Assembly: GCA_002354805.1 (NCBI GenBank)
Contig: DEMH01000015.1
Span: forward strand, 62,001 to 126,000
Direction: 5' to 3'
Length of the DNA: 64,000 nucleotides
Origin: Gammaproteobacteria bacterium UBA2675
GTDB taxonomy: Bacteria; Pseudomonadota; Gammaproteobacteria; Pseudomonadales; Pseudohongiellaceae
A program made the position numbers and the translations under genes. Of this stretch, positions 37,025-45,590 are shown in pieces (within the stretch, counting starts at the first letter, position 1; every line of letters begins with the position of its first letter). The notes beneath the pieces were generated by a model that worked only from the letters and a program-made list of their open reading frames with translations, searched no databases and was not told the origin of the DNA.

Positions 37025-39631
37025 ATGAATAAACTGTATCGCAAGCCTCTGCCCGGGACATCGCTGGACTTTTACGATGCCCGCCAGGCAGTAGAAGATA
37101 TTCAGAGCGGTGCCTGGGCATCACTGCCTTACACCTCACGAGTGCTGGCCGAAAACCTCGTGCGCCGCTGTGATCCGGATATGCTGACTGAGTCTCTGAA
37201 TCAGCTTATCGAACGCCGCCGCGACCTGGACTTTCCGTGGTTCCCGGCGCGTGTGGTGTGTCACGATATTCTCGGGCAGACGGCGCTGGTCGATCTGGCG
37301 GGGCTTCGCGATGCGATCGCTGAGCAGGGAGGTGATCCGGCCAAGGTCAATCCGGTCGTGCCCGTGCAGCTCATCGTCGACCACTCACTGGCTGTAGAGT
37401 GCGGAGGCAATGTTCCGGATGCCTTTGAGCGCAATCGTTCGGTCGAAGAGCGCCGCAATGAGGACCGCTTCCACTTTATTGACTGGACGCGTTATGCCTT
37501 CAAGAATGTTGATGTGATACCGCCGGGCAACGGCATCATGCACCAGATCAATCTGGAAAAAATGTCACCGGTCATCTATGTCGACAAGGGTGTGGCATTC
37601 CCTGATACCTGTGTGGGCACGGATAGCCACACGCCACATGTTGATGCCCTGGGTGTTATCGCCGTCGGTGTGGGTGGCCTGGAGGCAGAAAACGTCATGC
37701 TGGGCCGCGCATCGTGGATGCGTCTGCCCGATATCATTGGTGTGGAACTAAAAGGTAAATTACAGCCTGGTGTCACTGCCACGGATATGGTGCTGGCACT
37801 GACTGAATTCCTGCGCAAGCAACGTGTGGTGGGTGCCTACCTTGAGTTTCATGGCGAAGGTGCCGCAGCCCTGACACTGGGTGATCGCGCAACCATCTCC
37901 AATATGGCGCCCGAGTATGGTGCCACCGCTGCGATGTTTTTTATAGATCAGCAGACCATCGACTATCTGACCCTGACAGGTCGTGATGATGAGCAGGTGC
38001 AGCTGGTTGAGACCTATGCCCGTCATACAGGTTTGTGGGCTGACGATCTGGTTACGGCCAGATACGAGCGAACACTTGAGTTTGATCTTTCCAGTGTCAC
38101 GCGCAATCTGGCGGGACCCAGCAATCCTCACGCACGTGTTGCAACAGCTGATCTGGCGAGCAAAGGTATTGCCGTTGGTCTTGAACAGGCACGTGCCGAA
38201 GAGGCTCAGGGCCTGCTGCCTGATGGTGCTGTCATCATTGCCGCGATTACCAGCTGTACCAATACCAGTAACCCGCGCAATGTGATCGCTGCGGGGCTTT
38301 TGGCGCGTAACGCCAACCGTCTGGGTTTGACCAGCAAGCCCTGGGTGAAAACCTCCCTGGCGCCTGGGTCCAAGGCCGTAAAGCTTTATCTTGAGGAGTC
38401 AGGGCTCAAGCAGGAGCTGGAAAAGCTGGGCTTTGGTATTGTCGGTTTTGCCTGCACGACCTGTAATGGCATGTCCGGCGCTCTGGATCCTGAAATACAG
38501 CAGGAGATCATCGACCGCGATGTGTATGCGACTGCGGTGCTGTCTGGCAATCGCAATTTTGACGGGCGCATTCATCCATACGCCAAGCAGGCCTTCCTGG
38601 CCTCGCCACCCCTGGTTGTTGCCTATGCCATTGCGGGTACGATTCGTTTCGACATAGAAAAGGATGTTCTGGCGGAGGTGGATGGCAAGCCTGTTCGACT
38701 GATGGATCTGTGGCCGACGGACGAAGAGATTAACGAGGTGGTCAAAGCCAGCGTCAAGCCGCAGCAGTTTCGTGATGTGTACATCCCGATGTTTGATATT
38801 TCGCGCGACGAAGCCAACAAGGTCAGCCCGTTGTATGACTGGCGCGAGATGTCCACCTATATCCGACGTCCTCCCTATTGGGAAGGCGCGCTGGCGGGCG
38901 AGCCCAGCCTGAAGGAAATGCGCCCATTGGCCATTCTGGGTGACAACATCACCACAGACCACCTTTCGCCCTCAAATGCCATCCTGGCTGATAGTGCTGC
39001 CGGTGAGTACCTGTCCAAAATGGGCGTCCCGGAAGAGGACTTCAACTCCTATGCAACGCATCGGGGTGATCATCTAACGGCACAGCGCGCCACCTTTGCG
39101 AATCCCAAACTGATCAATGAAATGGCCATTGTGGATGGCGAGATTAAACAGGGATCACTTGCGCGTATTGAGCCGGAAGGCAAGGTTACCCGGATGTGGG
39201 AAGCCATAGAAACCTACATGGAACGAAAACAGCCACTGATCATCATTGCGGGTGCGGACTATGGACAGGGCTCGTCTCGTGACTGGGCCGCCAAAGGTGT
39301 TCGCCTGGCTGGAGTCGAGGCAATTGTGGCGGAAGGTTTTGAAAGGATCCATCGGACCAATCTGATTGGCATGGGTGTATTGCCGCTGGAGTTTGAACCA
39401 GGCACCACACGCAAGACGCTGAAGCTGGATGGTACCGAAACCTATGATGTTCGCGGTGAGCCCAGGGCAGGGGCGACGCTGACACTGGTCATTCACCGCC
39501 GCGATGGGACCGACCTCACCGTGCCGGTGCGCTGTCGACTGGATAGTGATGAGGAAACTTCTGTGTACCAGGCGGGCGGTGTGCTGCAGCGTTTCGCTCA
39601 GGATTTCCTGCAGGCAGAGGGCGCAGCATGA
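37025..39631 (+). CDS. acnD: Fe/S-dependent 2-methylcitrate dehydratase AcnD
   Basis: An 868-residue aconitase homologue that converts 2-methylcitrate to 2-methyl-trans-aconitate. The [4Fe-4S] ligands are Cys411 (ITSCTNTSNP), Cys477 and Cys480 (ACTTCNG). DSHTPHVDALGVIAVGVGGL and YGQGSSRDWAAKG (swivel domain) are conserved aconitase motifs. The AcnD type rather than PrpD is supported by its partner prpF directly downstream, overlapping by 4 bp (ATGA). Confidence 0.94.
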   Translation: MNKLYRKPLPGTSLDFYDARQAVEDIQSGAWASLPYTSRVLAENLVRRCDPDMLTESLNQLIERRRDLDFPWFPARVVCHDILGQTALVDLAGLRDAIAEQGGDPAKVNPVVPVQLIVDHSLAVECGGNVPDAFERNRSVEERRNEDRFHFIDWTRYAFKNVDVIPPGNGIMHQINLEKMSPVIYVDKGVAFPDTCVGTDSHTPHVDALGVIAVGVGGLEAENVMLGRASWMRLPDIIGVELKGKLQPGVTATDMVLALTEFLRKQRVVGAYLEFHGEGAAALTLGDRATISNMAPEYGATAAMFFIDQQTIDYLTLTGRDDEQVQLVETYARHTGLWADDLVTARYERTLEFDLSSVTRNLAGPSNPHARVATADLASKGIAVGLEQARAEEAQGLLPDGAVIIAAITSCTNTSNPRNVIAAGLLARNANRLGLTSKPWVKTSLAPGSKAVKLYLEESGLKQELEKLGFGIVGFACTTCNGMSGALDPEIQQEIIDRDVYATAVLSGNRNFDGRIHPYAKQAFLASPPLVVAYAIAGTIRFDIEKDVLAEVDGKPVRLMDLWPTDEEINEVVKASVKPQQFRDVYIPMFDISRDEANKVSPLYDWREMSTYIRRPPYWEGALAGEPSLKEMRPLAILGDNITTDHLSPSNAILADSAAGEYLSKMGVPEEDFNSYATHRGDHLTAQRATFANPKLINEMAIVDGEIKQGSLARIEPEGKVTRMWEAIETYMERKQPLIIIAGADYGQGSSRDWAAKGVRLAGVEAIVAEGFERIHRTNLIGMGVLPLEFEPGTTRKTLKLDGTETYDVRGEPRAGATLTLVIHRRDGTDLTVPVRCRLDSDEETSVYQAGGVLQRFAQDFLQAEGAA

Positions 39632-40815
39632 GTTTTCCACATCAAATACGCATACCGGCCAGCTATATTCGTGGCGGCACCAGCAAGGGTGTCTTTTTCG
39701 CACTGGAGGATCTGCCAGCTGAAGCACAGCAGCCAGGTGTTTACCGGGACAAGCTGCTACTTCGCGTGATAGGTAGTCCTGACCCCTATCAAAAGCAGAT
39801 TGATGGTATGGGTGGCGCCACGTCCAGTACCAGCAAGACAGTCATTCTGTCGCGCAGCTCCAGGTCAGGCTTTGACGTCGATTATCTGTTCGGGCAGGTT
39901 TCGATCGACAGCGCCTTTGTCGACTGGAGCGGCAATTGCGGCAATCTCTCCGCGGCCGTGGGTGGTTTTGCCATAACAAAAGGGCTGATTGACAGCGATA
40001 AAGTACCGCAGGACGGTATCTGTCGTGTGAACATCTGGCAGGCAAATATAGGCAAGGCGATTGTTGCGCATGTCCCCATGCGTGGCGGTGTGGTTCAGGA
40101 AACCGGGGACTTTGAGCTGGATGGAGTCACCTTTCCGGCCGCTGAGGTACAGCTTGAGTTTATGGATCCGGCTGACGACGCTGAGGACGGTGGTGCCCTG
40201 TTTCCAACGGGCAACCAGGTCGACGAACTGGACGTGCCGGGCATTGGGCGTTTCGCCGTCACCATGATCAATGCAGGCATTCCCACTGTGTTTCTGTATG
40301 CCAGTGACCTGGGTTATAGCGGCACCGAACTGCAGGACGCAATCAATAATAATACTGATGCACTGTTGCGCTTCGAGCAGATACGCGCGGCAGCTGCGGT
40401 AAAAATGGGTTTGATCAAATCTGTTGAAGAAGCGGCAGCGAGGCAACATACGCCCAAAATCGCCTTTGTTGCACCGCCGGCTGATTACACCACTTCCAGT
40501 GGGCGGCGTGTGCTCGCTGGTGAAATCGACCTGCTGGTGCGTGCCCTGTCGATGGGCAAGTTGCACCATGCCATGATGGGAACGGCAGCGGTGGCAATCG
40601 GTACTGCGGCGGCTATACCTGGCACTTTGGTCAACTCTGCGGCAGGTGGCGGTGATCGAGAGTCTGTCGTGTTCGGTCACCCGTCCGGAACATTGCGCGT
40701 GGGGGCCCGGGCGGAGCAGCGTGACGGGCAGTGGACTGTTGCCAAAGCCATCATGAGCCGCAGCGCACGGACCTTGATGGATGGGTGGGTGCATGTGCCA
40801 TCTGTGGATTTGTAA
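39628..40815 (+). CDS. prpF: 2-Methylaconitate cis-trans isomerase PrpF
   Basis: Needed with AcnD to make 2-methyl-cis-aconitate. The 395-residue protein shows the diaminopimelate-epimerase-like fold with IPASYIRGGTSKGVFFALED at the start, DWSGNCGNLSAAVGGFAI (catalytic cysteine region) and NAGIPTVFLYASDLG. The C-terminal half has MGKLHHAMMGTAAVAIGTAA. The start overlaps the acnD stop. No prpE (propionyl-CoA synthetase) gene is present nearby, so activation must come from elsewhere. Confidence 0.94.
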   Translation: MSFPHQIRIPASYIRGGTSKGVFFALEDLPAEAQQPGVYRDKLLLRVIGSPDPYQKQIDGMGGATSSTSKTVILSRSSRSGFDVDYLFGQVSIDSAFVDWSGNCGNLSAAVGGFAITKGLIDSDKVPQDGICRVNIWQANIGKAIVAHVPMRGGVVQETGDFELDGVTFPAAEVQLEFMDPADDAEDGGALFPTGNQVDELDVPGIGRFAVTMINAGIPTVFLYASDLGYSGTELQDAINNNTDALLRFEQIRAAAAVKMGLIKSVEEAAARQHTPKIAFVAPPADYTTSSGRRVLAGEIDLLVRALSMGKLHHAMMGTAAVAIGTAAAIPGTLVNSAAGGGDRESVVFGHPSGTLRVGARAEQRDGQWTVAKAIMSRSARTLMDGWVHVPSVDL

Positions 40816-40819
40816 AGAG

Positions 40820-40848
40820 TTGACACAGATTGCCAAAAAGTCGATATC
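40820..40848 (+). promoter_or_regulatory. Possible promoter for first DUF5916 gene
   Basis: A perfect TTGACA (40820-40825) lies just after prpF; the best -10 candidates are GATATC (40843-40848, 17-bp spacer) or TATCTT two bases further. TTGAGGAACTGCG precedes the ATG at 40915. Confidence 0.4.
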
Positions 40849-40914
40849 TTAATTGCGTTACAAAGTATCAAACAGGCATTAAAATCGCCGTTCAATTAAA
40901 TTTGAGGAACTGCG

Positions 40915-43155
40915 ATGCGATCTGCTGTCACCGCCTGCTGGGCCATGTTGTCACCCTGGATGTTCCTGGCGCACACTGCTTCTGCACAGGATGCTTCTGA
41001 AGCAGTTGTTGTCACTGATGCACCGAAGCAGGTGCGTGCTGTTCGCATCAGCGTACCACCGGTCATTGATGGCAATCTGAATGACCCCGTATGGGAGCAG
41101 GCTGAAGTCATCACCGATTTTCACCAGACCCGTCCCGGTAATGGCACGCCGACTTCCGAACGCACCGAGGTTTATGTCTTGTATGATGATGACGCGCTCT
41201 ACATTGGTGCGCGCATGTTTGACAGCGAGCCTGACCGTATTGCAGCTCCGGTCATTCGACACGGGCAGGGCATGCCCTCTGATGACCGGCTGGTTGTGAT
41301 TCTCGACCCCTTCAATGCTGGCCGTGCCGGCTACCGGTTCGAGACCAATCTTAACGCAGCGCGCCATGACTCCCTGTATACCAGTCCGACATCTTTTTCG
41401 CTGGACTGGAACACCATCTGGGATGTTGCCGCCAATGTTGAGGGCAACGCCTGGGTTGCCGAGATCGAAATTCCCTTCAAATCCATTCCGTTTGACCCGG
41501 CCATTGAAACCTGGGGATTCAATTTCGGCCGCGCCATCCGCCGACGTGGTGAGGAAATGGCATGGGTGTCGCGCAACCGGACCTATAATCCCACAGTGAT
41601 GGGTCAGATGACCGGGCTTGAAGGATTGAGCGCCGGGGCAGGCCTGGATATTGTGCCATCGCTTGCAGTCAATCGCCGGCGTGTATACGGACCGCAGGGT
41701 GAGTCGGAAGTGAATTGGGAGCCATCGCTTGATGCGTTTTATCGCCTCACGCCATCGCTGAATGCAGCATTGACGGTCAACACCGATTTCTCCGCCACTG
41801 AAGTCGACAATCGCCAGGTGAATCTGTCGCGCTTCAGTCTGTTTTTCCCGGAGAAGCGGGACTTTTTTCTGAACGACTCGGACCTGTTTCAGTTCGGCAA
41901 CATCAGTGGCATGGCCGGCGGCAATAACGCTACTTCGGGTGGCAGCCGCGAGAACGCCCGCCCGTTCTTTTCACGTCGGATCGGTTTGAGCCAGACGGGT
42001 GCGCCGGTAGACATCAACTACGGTGGCCGTATCAGTGGTCGGGTAGGGCGCTGGAATATCGGTACGCTGGCCATTCGTCAGGATGAGTTTGGCGCCGTGG
42101 ATGCATCGGATCTGTTTGTCGCCAGGGTCTCGGCCAATGTGCTGGAGGACTCGGCAATTGGTTTCATCTACACCGACGGGGATCCGGCATCAAACATCGA
42201 CAATTCTGTCGCAGGTGTTGATTTCCGTTACATCAACAATCAGCTGGCTCAGGGGCGGACTTTCGAGGCAGATGCCTGGTATCAGCAATCGGATACACCT
42301 GGTCTGCAGGGCGATGATGCGGCCTGGGGTTTTGGTCTGCGTATGCCCAACAGTACTGGCTGGCGATCACGCATGGGTTTCAAGGAAGTTCAGCGCAATT
42401 TTAATCCAGCCATGGGTTATGTGAATCGATCCAACATCCGCGATTTGACAGCGGATGTCGGTTATACGCATTTCTTCACAGGTGGTGGCTTGCTGCAGAG
42501 CGCGTTTGCCGGTATTGACGGTCAGCGAATCGAAGTCATCGACGGTGGCTTGCAGACCCAGGTGTTGACCTATCGGCTGCTGGAACTGGAGACAAACAGC
42601 CGCGACTCCATGGAGCTGTCGGTGATTGATAACCGCGAGGTTGTGCAGCGTCCCTTCACGATCTACTCCAGCCCTGATCGCCAGGTCAGCATTGCGCCAG
42701 GCGACTATTCCTTCACGGAGCAGGAGATCGAAGTTTCCACCGGTGGTCAGCGTCAACTGGCCGGCAGTGTGGGTTATCTGACAGGTGATTTCTATAATGG
42801 TGAGCGCGACAATATCCGTGCTTCGTTGAGCTGGAATCAGTCCAGTAATTTTGTGCTGAGTACCAGTTTTGACTGGAACAATATTTCCTTGCCGCAGGGT
42901 GACTTTATTACGCGTCTGACCAGTGTGTCGACGCAGGTGGCGTTCTCATCCACGCTGTACTGGATCAATCTGGTGCAGTACGACAATCTGTCGGAGGAGA
43001 TTGGCATCAACACCCGGCTGCAGTGGATACCGCGTGCCGGTCAGGAAGGCTTCATAGTCCTGAATTACAACGTGCAGGATTACGACAAGAACAATCGCTT
43101 TGAGGCACTGTCCTCAGATCTGAGTGTGAAGTTCCGCTATACCATCCGATTCTGA
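40915..43155 (+). CDS. CBM9/DUF5916 exported outer-membrane-type protein (copy 1)
   Basis: A signal peptide (residues 1-24, TASA/Q) is followed by a CBM9-like beta-sandwich at about residues 45-240 (VPPVIDGNLNDPVWEQA, VYVLYDDDALYIGARMFDSE). A DUF5916 region follows with the signature LFFPEKRDFFLND near residue 310 and alternating strands to the end (LSVKFRYTIRF), consistent with an outer-membrane barrel. Function is uncertain; carbohydrate binding is inferred from the CBM9-like part. A second copy lies at 45591, so the family is duplicated locally. Confidence 0.85.
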   Translation: MRSAVTACWAMLSPWMFLAHTASAQDASEAVVVTDAPKQVRAVRISVPPVIDGNLNDPVWEQAEVITDFHQTRPGNGTPTSERTEVYVLYDDDALYIGARMFDSEPDRIAAPVIRHGQGMPSDDRLVVILDPFNAGRAGYRFETNLNAARHDSLYTSPTSFSLDWNTIWDVAANVEGNAWVAEIEIPFKSIPFDPAIETWGFNFGRAIRRRGEEMAWVSRNRTYNPTVMGQMTGLEGLSAGAGLDIVPSLAVNRRRVYGPQGESEVNWEPSLDAFYRLTPSLNAALTVNTDFSATEVDNRQVNLSRFSLFFPEKRDFFLNDSDLFQFGNISGMAGGNNATSGGSRENARPFFSRRIGLSQTGAPVDINYGGRISGRVGRWNIGTLAIRQDEFGAVDASDLFVARVSANVLEDSAIGFIYTDGDPASNIDNSVAGVDFRYINNQLAQGRTFEADAWYQQSDTPGLQGDDAAWGFGLRMPNSTGWRSRMGFKEVQRNFNPAMGYVNRSNIRDLTADVGYTHFFTGGGLLQSAFAGIDGQRIEVIDGGLQTQVLTYRLLELETNSRDSMELSVIDNREVVQRPFTIYSSPDRQVSIAPGDYSFTEQEIEVSTGGQRQLAGSVGYLTGDFYNGERDNIRASLSWNQSSNFVLSTSFDWNNISLPQGDFITRLTSVSTQVAFSSTLYWINLVQYDNLSEEIGINTRLQWIPRAGQEGFIVLNYNVQDYDKNNRFEALSSDLSVKFRYTIRF

Positions 43156-43176
43156 TTCCCGCCGCCTGGGGCCTGG

Positions 43177-43647
43177 TCAGGAAGTCAAAGTCTGGCCGGG
43201 TCCAATCGGCAACACCGTGGTGGACTTGATTTCCTCCATGACAAAACTGGCTGTGACATCAAACAGGTCGGCCTCAATCAGGGACTGATAAAGCAGGTCA
43301 TAGCCAGCCATGTCGGTGACAACAGCCTTGATCAGATAATCGATCTGTCCCCCCAGCCGGTAGACCTCCTGAATACCCTCAATTGACTGCACCACCTCGC
43401 GAAACTTGTCCGCCCAGGCCTGATTGTGCTGATTTGTGCGGATGCTGATAAACACGGTCAGGCCCAGACCGAGTTTGGCCGGGGAGAGCAGGGTGACGCG
43501 CTGGCGTATGACGCCTGACTCCTCAAGTTTCTGGATGCGACGCCAGCAGGCGGACTTAGACATGCCAAGCGCTTCCGCGAGTTCGGCGACGGAGAGACTG
43601 GCATCCGGTTGCATCAGTCGCAACAGTTTCCTGTCGAGCTTGTCCAT
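43177..43647 (-). CDS. Lrp/AsnC-family regulator
   Basis: 156 residues with an N-terminal HTH ([40 protein letters not shown]) and a C-terminal AsnC/RAM ligand domain (GIQEVYRLGGQIDYLIKAVV). Such regulators bind amino acids and often control an adjacent amino-acid enzyme. Here it is transcribed divergently from a PLP-dependent enzyme gene across a 171-bp region with several inverted repeats. Confidence 0.92.
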   Translation of the reverse strand: MDKLDRKLLRLMQPDASLSVAELAEALGMSKSACWRRIQKLEESGVIRQRVTLLSPAKLGLGLTVFISIRTNQHNQAWADKFREVVQSIEGIQEVYRLGGQIDYLIKAVVTDMAGYDLLYQSLIEADLFDVTASFVMEEIKSTTVLPIGPGQTLTS

Positions 43648-43690
43648 AATGTGATCTCATTATTTTACGTGTATTGGTTCTTCGTTCCGA

Positions 43691-43779
43691 ATATTGGCGA
43701 CGATACGAAACAAAGTTGCAATATATTAGTCCAGCGCGAATCAAATAGGAACAATGTTCGCCTGTTCCGTCGCTAATAT
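43691..43779. promoter_or_regulatory. Inverted-repeat cluster between lrp-like and PLP enzyme genes
   Basis: GGAACA (43748-43753) and TGTTCC (43763-43768) form an inverted repeat; GAACA-A-TGTTC (43749-43759) is a perfect 11-bp palindrome inside it. Further out, ATATTGGCGACGA (43691-43703) has a near-complete inverted partner at 43766-43779. Multiple spaced sites over about 90 bp fit the cooperative binding of Lrp-family octamers, but no site has been shown to be bound. Confidence 0.4.
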
Positions 43780-43818
43780 ACGGGCATCAAAAGCTGTTCC
43801 CTGATGTAGAGGTCCACG

Positions 43819-45522
43819 ATGCATTCGCCCGATAGCCTGATTGAAAAAATACGCAGCAATATCATTGGCTGCGATGGTGCCATGACCACGGTGTTTGGTC
43901 TTAAACCCATGGTCTACGCGGATTACACTGCTTCGGGTCGCAGCCTTAAATTCATTGAGGAACTGATTCAGAAGCAGGTGCTGCCCTGTTATGCCAATAC
44001 CCATACTGAAACGACGCTGACCGGCGCCAATACAACCGCATGGCGCGAGTCAGCACGCCAGGCGATTCGGCAGGCGGTCAATGGTAGCGAAGACGACAAG
44101 GTCATTTTCTGCGGCTCCGGTGCAACAGCGGCGATCAACAAGCTTGTTGAAGTGCTGAATCTGCGTCTGCCCACCGACCCGGTCAAACGGCGCCAGGTGC
44201 TGGAGTTGACCGCCCCCGAAGAGCGCCCGATAGTGCTGATTGGGCCCTACGAACATCATTCCAATGAGTTGCCGTGGCGGGAAAGTCTCGCCAAAGTGGT
44301 TGTTGTGCCCCTGGACTCTCGTGGTCAGATGGATCTGCAGGCGCTGGAGTCGTTGTTGCAGCGTTATCAATCAGCCAGTCGTGTGATTGGCAGCTTTTCG
44401 GCAGCTTCAAATGTGACAGGCCTGCGTACCGATGTCGTAGCGGTGACCAGACTGTTGAAGCGCTATGGGGCGCTGGCATGCTGGGACTATGCGGCAGCTG
44501 GCCCTTACTCTGCCATCGACATGAGCGAGCTTGATGCAGTTTTTCTGTCGCCGCACAAGTTTGTGGGAGGCCCTGGCAGTTGTGGTGTGCTGGTGGCCAA
44601 AGCTGCACTGTTTGTCAATCCGGTACCTGCGACAGCAGGCGGGGGTACCGTGGTGTATGTCAGTCCGGACAGCCATGCCTATGTGACGAATATTGAGCGC
44701 CGTGAAGAGGCCGGCACACCCGGCATCGTAGAGTCGATTCGTGCTGGTCTGGTCATGTCGCTGCAGCAGCAGGTTGGGGCTGAGCGAATTGCCGAACTGG
44801 AGCAACAGATGGCCGCCCGCGTCATGGCACGACTGAAAAAAATCGACAATATTGAAATACTCGGTGGCTGTGAGAACGAGCGGCTGCCAATATTTTCTCT
44901 TCGCTTTCGTAGTAATCAGGAAGGGCCCGGGAAAGGGCGGGATCTGCATTACGGATTTGTTGTTGCATTGTTGAATGATCTTTTTGGTGTTCAGGCGCGT
45001 GGCGGTTGTTCCTGCGCGGGGCCCTATGCGCACTATCTGTTGCACATGGACAGAGACTACAGTCGCCAGGTAGAGAGTGCAGTGTTGCTGGGTGCCAATG
45101 TGCTCAGGCCAGGCTGGGTGCGTCTGAGCTTTAATTATTTTATTTGTGACGAAGAGTTCGACTATCTGATGACAGCGATAGAGCTGGTTGCTCGCCACGC
45201 TGAACAGATGCTGGTGTATTACCACTATGATGCTGTGAATGGTGTATGGCGACACTGCGAATCCCAGGCAGTGCCACGTGACCGGTTTGCTGGTATCAAC
45301 TGGTTTGAAGAAAATGTGGAATGTTCATTAAATTCACAGCGTCCGGGTTTACAAGTCGCGCTGAGCAACGCCAAAAAACAGATAGAAGCCGCGTTAGCTG
45401 CGGCACAATCGCGCTATCCTAAAGTGCTGAAGCAAGATCAGGAAGCGGTAAAACTCCCGCCAGAACAAGAAGCAATCCGCTGGTTTCTCTGGCCCTCCGA
45501 GGTGTTTTGCAACGAATTGTAG
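43819..45522 (+). CDS. Class V aminotransferase/cysteine-desulfurase-like PLP enzyme
   Basis: A PLP-dependent fold-type I enzyme. The lysine of LSPHKFVGGPGSCGVL is Lys247, the predicted Schiff base. HTETTLTGANTTAWRESARQ and FCGSGATAAINKLVEVL are the cofactor-phosphate region. At 567 residues it is about 150 longer than usual; the extra C-terminal region (from about 420) includes LSFNYFICDEEFDYLMTAIE and a polar, glutamine-rich tail. A cysteine-bearing loop GVQARGGCSCAGPYAHYL lies near residue 397. Divergent Lrp regulator suggests an amino-acid substrate. Confidence 0.87.
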   Translation: MHSPDSLIEKIRSNIIGCDGAMTTVFGLKPMVYADYTASGRSLKFIEELIQKQVLPCYANTHTETTLTGANTTAWRESARQAIRQAVNGSEDDKVIFCGSGATAAINKLVEVLNLRLPTDPVKRRQVLELTAPEERPIVLIGPYEHHSNELPWRESLAKVVVVPLDSRGQMDLQALESLLQRYQSASRVIGSFSAASNVTGLRTDVVAVTRLLKRYGALACWDYAAAGPYSAIDMSELDAVFLSPHKFVGGPGSCGVLVAKAALFVNPVPATAGGGTVVYVSPDSHAYVTNIERREEAGTPGIVESIRAGLVMSLQQQVGAERIAELEQQMAARVMARLKKIDNIEILGGCENERLPIFSLRFRSNQEGPGKGRDLHYGFVVALLNDLFGVQARGGCSCAGPYAHYLLHMDRDYSRQVESAVLLGANVLRPGWVRLSFNYFICDEEFDYLMTAIELVARHAEQMLVYYHYDAVNGVWRHCESQAVPRDRFAGINWFEENVECSLNSQRPGLQVALSNAKKQIEAALAAAQSRYPKVLKQDQEAVKLPPEQEAIRWFLWPSEVFCNEL

Positions 45523-45590
45523 CCAGCTATCGGTGATTCTGAAACTTACGGTTATAGTCCGGGCACAACTAGAATTCAGAGATCACCCAC

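Noticed and set aside
39865..40836. Long antisense open frame opposite prpF
   Set aside because: It mirrors the high-GC third-position pattern of prpF, has no ribosome site and resembles no protein.
43691..43882. Possible small ORFs in the lrp/PLP intergenic region
   Set aside because: No start with ribosome site and no coding character; the region is better explained by regulatory repeats.
44407..45255. Long antisense open frame opposite the PLP enzyme gene
   Set aside because: A shadow of a well-supported gene; composition (His/Gln-rich) is typical of antisense frames.
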